Assembly: GCA_964200075.2 (NCBI GenBank)
Contig: CAXNAA020000543.1
Location: forward strand, 1 to 20,362
DNA: 20,362 bases
Direction of reading: 5' to 3'
Source: Sphacelaria rigidula
Taxonomy: Eukaryota; Phaeophyceae; Sphacelariales
Shown: piece by piece, positions 1-8,900 of the stretch
Numbering within the stretch: the first letter of the stretch is position 1
Layout of the letters: each line of letters starts with the position of its first letter
Position numbers and translations under genes: made by a program
The notes under the pieces: generated by a model
Database searches by the model: none
Told to the model about the DNA's origin: nothing
Seen by the model: the letters and a program-made list of their open reading frames with translations, nothing else

Positions 1-1600
1 ATCATAGATCTTGCGAGTGTACGAGTCCGACTCGACTCAAAGTGGTGGATTCGATTCCGTCTCAGTGCATTTTTGAGCGTGCTACGAAGGAAATAAATAA
101 TTACCGTCTGTTGGCGGTAAATTACCGAGGGGTACCCTGAATTTTTTGGTGTTGGGGCATTCTGTACCGATTTCCTGCGGGTCTTTACGCTGAGACCCCC
201 GGAAGGCGGTAGAGAACGGGGAAACGTGGAATCTTGCCAAGAATATATTTTTCCATTTGGAGCATCAATACCTACGGAACTGCCAAGTTTGAGGATGATC
301 TGAGCTTGTCTGCAATAGATAAAAGGGAAATCGTCTCGAGGCTCTGTGGGTCTTTCGTACGTATCATGAGTGAAAATTAGACGACGCCAAAGCTCCACAT
401 CACCGAAACATTTCGGTTTCGGGCAGAGTTCGACCCCGTTGGAACCGTTTTTAAACCTGTTTCTCCCGTTAGATTCCCGAGCTGATGACGGTTACTACGA
501 CTTGAACCATGTAAAGATTCGGTGGAAATTGGGCTTGGAATTCATGTTTTTCAATTTCGGAACAATTTGAAAGGCGCTGATTGGTCGAGACATACTTTAG
601 TCTATAGCGCCACCACTGTAGCCTTGAACAAAAGTCCGGCTATGTCACTCTTTTCGTCTGTTCATTGCGGTCAGTATGATACCACATTTGTGCATATTGG
701 CTGGGTATTGCGTTCGTCATTAGCCGGGGAGTAATGTTTTGGGTATTCAATCTGAACCAGCCTGTAGGGGTGGTACTCATCGTCACCTACGCCGGGAGGC
801 ATTGGTCAAGAAACGTGTCTGGACGAGTTCGCTCCGCTGACCAAACAAACCCCTTCACGTGTAAACAGTGGGAGGCATTCAAAGACAGAGCAAACCCAGA
901 GGCGAATTGTTCGAGGGCCCTACACAGTTACGATGTAATTAATCTTTGCACTTGTCCACAAGTAAAATACTCTTGGGCCCTGTCTTCGCAATTATTCTTC
1001 GTTCGAAAAGGTGCGGCGAAAAAATATATATTCCGGTGTGACAGGTCGTCATTCAAGCTCTCGTCGTGCGTTAATATGACGCTCGATCAGATCGGAATTT
1101 CGTTCCCACCGCACTTTTTTGATCGAGTGATGTGCTAACAACGGCCTTAACGAAGCAACGCTCGACTAGAAGCGAAAGACACCCGAGCGAATCGTATTCG
1201 TCGAGAAAATCGCCACATCATTTTACATACGATGACATCGGGTATGGATGGATCCCACCGAAATTGTACACAAGCTCGTGAACTTATTACGACACGCCAG
1301 GCTACCTAACGGCGGCGAAACTGCGGTTCTCACTCAACAACTACAGTCAGTTCGTTCAATTTCACTTCAGTCAATGTCGTTAAGCCCTGTTACATGTTCC
1401 AAGAAGGGTCTTCATTCCGCGGTTCCTACTTTCCCTGTACTCAGACGCCTTCCTCAAAATGAAAATGGAACACAAAGGACAAGTACCGGACTCGTCGTAG
1501 TGTCCTGCCATGCGGAGAGAATTTGCTCACCTTGAAATGTGACGGTCTACTGTAGCAGTGGAGAAAACTTGCGGGTTCTCCAAGATACATCAACTGCAAG
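1..1600. other. upstream stretch without supported gene
   Basis: Several short open frames occur, the longest 134 codons at 734-1138 (+), but none has recognisable motifs, splice context or protein-like composition. A B-box-like GGATTCGATTCC lies at 47-58 without a partner A box, and a small TTACCG/CGGTAA inverted repeat lies at 101-120. Nothing else is visible. Confidence 0.5.
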
Positions 1601-1605
1601 CACAG

Positions 1606-1836
1606 TCACCAGGCTTCGTGATTAGTGCGACCGCATCGATGCACACGAAGCACCTGGATTCCATCCCCGCCTTGCCCCCCCCCAGCCAGCACCCCGTCCC
1701 CGACTAACACCACCCCCCTCTTCTCGACAATGCAAGTCATTCGCGCACCTTCGCACTCTTTGGGATCCAGTCGTGGAGCAGCAGAGCACACCACACTCAA
1801 TACCGCCGCCACCATTGCCATCAATTGAAGCTTCAT
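1606..1836 (-). CDS. possible secreted small ORF or first exon
   Basis: Reading from ATG 1836 on the minus strand, the ORF begins MKLQLMAMVAAVLSVVCSA, a convincing signal-peptide shape (charged n-region, Leu/Val/Ala core, small residues before the cut), followed by APRLDPKECEGARMTC. The rest becomes Gly/Val-rich and opposes a C-rich run, so it may be intron: a GT follows GAAG inside KECEG. If that donor is used, this would be the first exon of a gene running toward the window start; I could not find convincing further exons. Total 76 residues if unspliced. Confidence 0.25.
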   Translation of the reverse strand: MKLQLMAMVAAVLSVVCSAAPRLDPKECEGARMTCIVEKRGVVLVGDGVLAGGGQGGDGIQVLRVHRCGRTNHEAW

Positions 1837-1930
1837 CCTGCTGCTGCTGACACAAATATAGGACATAGCACAGGACAGTGCAGAACAGCGCAGCAGTGGA
1901 GCGAGCAAACGAGGGACGAGCACATATTAG

Positions 1931-2259
1931 GGTACTGTCTGGTGCGTGTCAGCCCGGATCACAAATCTACGGTACCGGCCGCGGCTGCTTGATATGAGGA
2001 GCGTGACCTTGTGGGAGAAACATAACGCCGAGTTCACGAGTAACGGGTTTTACGCCAGCCTGGGCAAAGTGTTATCCTCAAGTGGCAATGCACCAACACT
2101 AGCCATAGGCCGACCTCCAACGTGATGATCTTTGCACGGACGGTAACAAGCACTACAGCACAGCAAAGCTTGGCAAGGCTGACAACGCTTGGCCCTGACC
2201 AAGAACAAGGTGCTTTTGCAGTGGTGAGTATTACCAATGGCGAACGCTACTTATGGTAG
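1931..2259 (+). pseudogene. frameshifted coding remnant, unknown protein
   Basis: Two abutting + frames read like one protein. The first runs GTVWCVSARITNLRYRP, then SVTLWEKHNAEFTSNGFYAS and SSSGNAPTLAIGRPP and stops at TGA 2123. The second picks up within the same codons as SNVMIFARTVTSTTAQQSLA, then LGPDQEQGAFAVVSITNGER and YLW with TAG at 2257-2259. A phase change near 2114-2118 would join them. An AG (ATTAG, ending about 1930) sits just upstream, so this may be a last exon. I do not recognise the family. It could also be a chance pairing of open frames. Confidence 0.3.
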
Positions 2260-2686
2260 AACCTCTCGTCGATATGCAGCCTTACCTTCGATGCTGAGCG
2301 TAATCCAGGAATGTCGCCGTAGATATGTCAAAGAAGCTCTGGGCTATGCGATTTGCGATATAAAACAAAGACGCCCGCTAGGTGCAATGATGAATCCAGC
2401 TGGCAGGACTAAGGTACACACTTGGGCCAATCAGCTATGAGAATATTATGACCATATTCTAATACATATTGCATATGCTATTGGCATGTTTCATAAACCT
2501 GCGACTGCGGACTCGACGGTTGAGTATGCGAGCATATGTGAAGGAGAAATTAGGGCGGGGAAACGCAAGCAAATTGCAGCTGTCTGTCGAGTGAACTGAT
2601 ATTTCTTACTGTCGGAGCTCGCTGTCTAGCATCCGCTGAGTTCTTCCTCAGTGCTATCAGGATTCACTTCGACTCGGCGTGCAGTC
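2260..2686 (+). promoter_or_regulatory. presumed POLK promoter and 5' UTR region
   Basis: The segment between the coding remnant and the POLK ATG. No TATA box or other core element is convincing, and no intact ORF continues into POLK. Assignment rests only on position. Confidence 0.3.
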
Positions 2687-2941
2687 ATGAGTTTACCGGA
2701 GGAATACGAGTATGGAATGAAGAAAACACCCGAAACCGGTGCAGTCGGGGATCATCATGGAGCGCAGGAGATAAGAAGCGGTGACGGATCGCACATGTTC
2801 GTGTTCACCAACGAGAAAGCCGGGATGAAGCAGATGGGTTCAGATGAGAAGGAAAGGGCCAACAGGATTATCTACGAAATGAGCAAGAACTCGTCCTACT
2901 TCAAGCAGGCTGAGCAGCAAGACAGGAAGGTTGACACCAAG
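2687..2941 (+). CDS. POLK: POLK exon 1: N-clasp, first half
   Basis: Codes residues 1-85, beginning [10 protein letters not shown] and holding [19 protein letters not shown], the conserved start of the Pol kappa-specific N-clasp that encircles the template with the core. It ends in phase 0 at AAG with donor GTATAT at 2942. The open frame extends 12 codons further upstream without an ATG, so 2687 is the natural eukaryotic start. The first ~35 residues are not conserved. Confidence 0.9.
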
Positions 2942-5900
2942 GTATATCAGCTCGTATATGACAGCAGTGGTTCGTGATTTCAACTGACTGTCAGTTGGAT
3001 TGAAGGCACTGTTGTACTGTACTGTTGTACTACTGTGTCCTGAGTCTTGAGGCGTTGTCATAATAGTTGAGGTGTGTTGTACGTATTGTAGTTACACTTT
3101 GCTTCTCAAGTACAAGTACTCGCATGTACTGTAGGAGGTTAATGGGTTGTCCAATGTCTCAAAAGCATCCAAGCTGGGCCCTGGCTGATAGGGCACACCG
3201 TCGGCGTACTCAGAAATACGTGCCAAGGCGCACCGCAGACGAAAAAAATCAGTGGAGTTTACTGGCGTTGGGTTACAAATGTTCATATTATAGTTGATAT
3301 TACTTGATTTGTGTCTGTACAGGGAGAATCGGATCTTGAGTAGGGCTGACAGTTCCGTGTGCTCCTCGCGTGCGCGTTTTCGTTGAAACCGGCGCCTGGG
3401 GTCTACCAAGGGCGCACTTTGCTTTGGGAATGTATGTTCCGCCCTTGCCCGAGGGTTCTCGGTATGCGTTGGGACGGGGTTAGGGTTAGGGGTAGCGATA
3501 CTTGTAAAATTGTGTCAACCATGGACATTCGTTACCGAACGCTGGTCAACTAGCCAGAAAAAGTGAGCTATGTGTACGGAGGAAATCGCGTTTTTTTCTT
3601 TTTGCCCTGAGATCAACAGTGAAACAAGTTTGACGCAAAGAAGAGCAAAGAAAACAGCTGATGATGACGAGGGATCGAGCCAGCGTGTTCGCGTTGCAGA
3701 GTGCATCGTGTTCCTCCCTCAGGAGTCATTTGAAAACAAAAATGCAGTTTGAAATCCGTGGAAACTTCACCACGGATTACGCTGTAAATCCGTACCAGGA
3801 GCTGTAATATGAATCCGTTCGAAGCGGAATGTGCGCGGATCGAGTCCTCGTACCGGTGACTTTTTCGTGTTACCTCTTTTACTCATGTTTCTTTTCAGCT
3901 CTCACGCTACAGTCTTCAATCCGTAAACACACGGTTTAATCCGTACATATCCCTGAAAAAAAAGCGTTTTTACTGTAGGCGAAATTTACAGTGATTTATC
4001 TTTGATGTATTTCAAAATACCTCGCATGCTTAATCCATCCCCGAGATGGCTCAGGGTAATTCAACCCTATTCCAGGCCGAAGTCTTGCGGGCCCATCTCT
4101 GACTTGAACCTTGCTTGAACCGAGAAAAAAAATCAGAACCCGACTGGGAATTGGGTGCAGACTGGAGACGCCGAATCCGAGGTGCCTCTTGCAACATTAG
4201 CCCTGCGAAAATTGGAAAATAGCTGTTTGAAATTTCCCACTGCCAATTGCGGGATTTTCAAGGCATGTTATAGAAAAGGCAACCCGGAAATTGAATCCAC
4301 GCTACCGAATCAGTGGGGGTAGACATAGCTTTTGTCAAAATTGGGTCAAGTCAGGCTTGGCAAACGCCAAGTGAAGTTTCGAAGTTTCAGCACTCGGATC
4401 GACGGGTCCTGACCAATTCATTTGAATTCAGAACAACGTGCGGGTTAATATTTCCCCGATTTTTGCAATGGGCAATGGCCTAGGAAATGTATTCTTTCTT
4501 GTTTTTTGCCAAAGGAAGGTACAAAAAATGGCCAGAAGCGCGAAAACAGCCAAACGCGCCATTTTGACCGATTTCGCTCCGAATTTTTCACGCACATCAT
4601 TCGGGGGGGCCATTGGCACCCGAGCCTCGAAAAAAACCCGGGAAAGATAAAACATATTACTCGGAAGATATGGCCACGCGAAAACGAATGCTTCGCCTCC
4701 AGAAACCGCTTACCTTTTGTAGGCCAAATTTCGCCCAGATATACCTGATCAAGGAATTCCTTTTCAATCGTACCTTATCTGGGCCACCGATCGACCGAGA
4801 ACGTACCTGTGCTGGGCCATCGCTCTCTACACTGTACCTGATGCGGCACATCGCGCGCAAGGGAGCCTACGCGCCGACTTCAACCATGGCGCCCACACAT
4901 TCGGCTCTTTTCTGGCTCATTTGCCGTTCACGAACGTCACAACGACGACCACGTCCCTTTCTCCCGGGAGATGGTTCCCGAGTCTCTTCGCATCGACACA
5001 AGAACTGGAGTCACAACTCACAGCGCGTCGGTCTTTTGTGATCCCGGGGGTTGTGAAATGTGAAACACGCAGACCGTGCCGTTGCGATCTCGGGACTGGT
5101 GTCAGGATCAAGCTACGTTCTTCCGTTACCAACGGGCGGTTGTCGTATCATCGATGATTGGTTCAAGCAACGGATACAGTACTGGCCTGACCGTCACCCA
5201 TATAGAAATAGGAACAGAACAGGAGTAGTACGAGCTGGGTCGCCCGAGAAGCCACCAGGAATTTTGAAACTCATTTTATTCGCTCAATTTTGGATCATTT
5301 TCGATGAAATTTCGACACGATGGTCAGGACGCATGTGCGAATACCCAACGTTATCCCGTATGGTTTTTTTTTTCTACGTGAGTTATTGGCAATTTTGTTC
5401 CGAAATAATTGTTCTGAAATGTTCCGTCACCAATAACTCATGTAGGAAAAAGAAAACATGGGAGGAAAAGGTTGGGTATTCGCAAGTACGTCCTGTACAT
5501 CGTGTCAAAATTTCATCAAAAACGATCCAAAATTGAGCGAAGAAAATGCGTCATTCCGTCGACCTGTTACTATAGTATATGGAGGTGGACCACTAAGGAA
5601 TAATTCAAACGCATTCGTGCTGTTCAACTTCAAGCTGTTTTCGACGAAATTTTGACACGATGTACAGGACGTATATACGAATACTGAATCTTTCCTCCTA
5701 TGTTTTTTTATTTTTTCTTCGTGTGTTATTTGTAATTTTGTTCCGGAAAAAAGCTGTCCTGAAGTGTTGCGTCGCCAATGACTCACGAAGAAAAACAGAA
5801 AAACACACGGGAGGAACGAAGGAGCGTTTGCACATACGTTCTGTACATCATGTAAAAATTTCATCGAAAACGACTGAATATTGAGCTCGGGAGTTTTTGT

Positions 5901-8900
5901 ACAGCTTGTGCGGCATCACGCGGCACAAAACTGACTGTAACCGAAAATTCAATCTCAGCCGTTTTCTTTCGGCTAATTCCGCCGCACATAGTACCCTCAA
6001 CTCTATACACTTTCGCACTTCGCTATTTCATTTGATGAGACCTTGTCGGATCGCAGTGCTACATGGATTTGAAGACGCGCGCTGATTTGCCGATTACCAC
6101 GATGTGTCATAGTAGGCCCAACTCGCGATGCATCGTCAGTTAGAACGGTCTGAAGGAAAGTGAGCTTCTTAGGCGGCCCAGCCTGTAGCGTTCAGCACTA
6201 CTGTACAGAGTGACGTGTGCCCAACGAAAACACTCGCGGAACACACCCATCACGTCTATCGGGACCGTGGATAGCAATCACCACCGGCCAGCGAGAAACT
6301 CCGATTGTGTCCGCCACAGATGTGCAAATGACTGAAAGCTGCAAAGAAAAGCAGGACTACAGTTTGGTATTTCGTTTGATTAGACCTTGTCGGATCGCAG
6401 TGTTACGTGGATTTGAAGACGGGCACTGATTTGCCGAGATGTGTCGTAGTAGTTGGCTAGTAAACCAGAGCAGGGCTACAAATGTTCATGGTTGGCACAT
6501 TTTACGAGTATCGCTACCCCTAACCCTACCTCTAACCCTAACCCCAACCCAACGAAAACCGAGAACCCTCGGGCAAGAGCGGCACATAGTGTTCCCTCGG
6601 CAAAGCGTGGCCTTTCCAGACCCCAAATCGGCTCCTGTGGCGCCGATTTCAACGAAGACGCGCTCTGCGCAAGCGAGGAGCACACAGGACTGTCAACCGT
6701 ACTAAAGATCCTATTATCGTTGATTGATTGATTGATTGATTATCTCACACTAGCTGATTGCAACAATCCAGCCCGTGGTCAGGAGCAGCAAAAAATAACA
6801 GGATCAGAAAAAGAAGAGAAGGAAAGAAACAGAACAAGACAGAAGCAATAGCCACAGGAAGGAAAGAAGAAAGGAAGCAACGACAACAACAACAACAACA
6901 ACAACAACAATAACGACAACAGCAACAACGACAACAGCAACAAAACACACCCACAAACACGAACGACACAACAAGATGATTATCCCGCATTACGTAGCTG
7001 GTTGCAACACTCAAGCTCGGGATCAGAAAAAAAAGGAGAAATAATGCAAGAAGAGAAAAAATAGACGAATAAAACGTGGAGAAAGGAATACAAGAGACAA
7101 GAAGACAGAGCCAGGCTCGTTTCCGGGGGGGGGGGCACAGACGAAACAAAAAACAGACAAGAAACCACCAGGAACAAGAGATGAATAAATCAGAGATGGG
7201 CCCCAAACACGACGCTTTACGTATCTGGCGTAGGCTATAATGAGTTGCTGTTGGTACTGTCGGTCCCGGGTGCTGCCGGTGCATCTTGGCCTGCAGCTTT
7301 CGCGTGCCGTATCGCTGCCTCTGCGTCATCCTTCGTTGTACACACTCTAATCAAGTAATACCACCATGGACATTTGTAGCCCAACGCCGGTTAACTCCAC
7401 TGACTCAACTCGCGATATATTGTCAGTTAGAACGGGCTGAAGTAAAGTGAGCTTCGTAAGCGGCCCAGCCGCTACTACATTATGGTAGTAGCGAAGAAGG
7501 AGGGAAGAAGATGGGTGTCGTGATGTTCGGGTTAATTGAGCAGTTTGAAGTACTCCCGAGGATGATCCACGCGGGCTCGGTGGGGTGCGTGCGTGCGTTC
7601 AGCGACTATTTATCGAGGGCGGAGGCTCTTGCTATCCATCTCTGTCGTGGGTGCTGGGAAGCACTCGCAAGAGGCTAAAATCGAAAATAACTTCGCCCTG
7701 ACACCAGCCCCGAGATCGCAACGGCACGGTCTGCGTGTTTCACATTTCACAACCCCCGGGATCACAAGAGACCGACGCGCTGTGAGTTGTGACTCCAGTT
7801 ATTGCGTCGATGCGAAGAGACTCGGGAACCATCTCCCGGGAGAAAGGGACGTGGTCGTCGTTGTGGCATTCGTGAACGGCAAATGAGCCAGAAAAGAGCC
7901 GAATGTGTGGGCGCCATGGTTGAAGTCGGCGCGTAGGCTCCCTTGCGCGCGATGTGCCGCATCAGGTACAGTGTAGAGAGCGATGGCCCAGCACAGGTAC
8001 GTTCTCGGTCGATCGGTGGCCCAGACAAGGTACGATTGAAAAGGAATTCCTAGATCAGGTACTGTATATCTGGGCGAAATTTGGCCTACAAAAGGTGAGC
8101 GGTGTCCGTTTTCGCGTGGCCATATCTGCCGAGTAACATGTTTTTTTTTCTCTGTTTTTTTTTCGAGGCTCGGGTGCCAATAGCCCCCCGCGTGATGTGC
8201 GTGAAAAATTCGGAGCGAAATCGGTCAAAATAGCGTGTTTGGCTGTTTCGCGTTTTTGGCCATTTTTTGTACCTTCCTTCGGCAAAAAACGAGAAAGAAT
8301 ACCTTTCCTAGGCCATTGCCCTTTTGTTTTTTTTTCAGTACATTTAAGACCTCATCAAGCGTCAGAAATTTACTGCATGGCACATAAACTAAATGGAAAT
8401 CATCTTTAATGCATCGATGCTATCTCATTTGGAGGCTAGGCCCATGGTCCTTCCAGGGATAGCACGTAGCTGTCCCCGGGGGTGGTATTCATTGTTTCGT
8501 CCCGTCGAGAACGTAATGTGATGCTCCTGGCTATCCTAGGGGTACATTGTAAGATTGCCGATCTTTTGACGATACCTGTCATGCGTTCAGAAGCATCATG
8601 TAGTACGCCGGAGGGGATGCGTTGATTCCATCCCCGGGGAAGGAGATGGAGCGAGGAGGGGTAACTAGGGAACGGTACTTCGAAGTATGTGGTGAATATG
8701 TTCTCATGATGCCCACCTCGCATATCGGGGGCATCGCCATTTGTGTGTAAATGCCTAATGAACAGCCAAGGGTTAACATAATCTATGTACAGCTAAAGCT
8801 GCTGAAGTCTACGTGCCCATGATCGGAGCAGTCCACGTAGCTATCTGGTCTTGAGTGGCATAACTCTATAACCCCCAAATTTGATTCGATCAATGCTCAA

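Noticed and set aside
47-58. B-box-like GGATTCGATTCC at the window start
   Set aside because: No A box 44 nt upstream and no tRNA folding; could be the 3' half of a SINE cut by the window edge, but not supportable alone.
734-1138. 134-codon + frame
   Set aside because: No recognisable motif, no splice context and no protein-like conservation that I can see; kept out of the gene list.
6745-7329. 194-codon minus frame rich in Phe, Leu and Cys, resembling a membrane protein
   Set aside because: Produced by the purine-rich tract and the CAA microsatellite; poly-Cys from (CAA)n complement is not protein-like.
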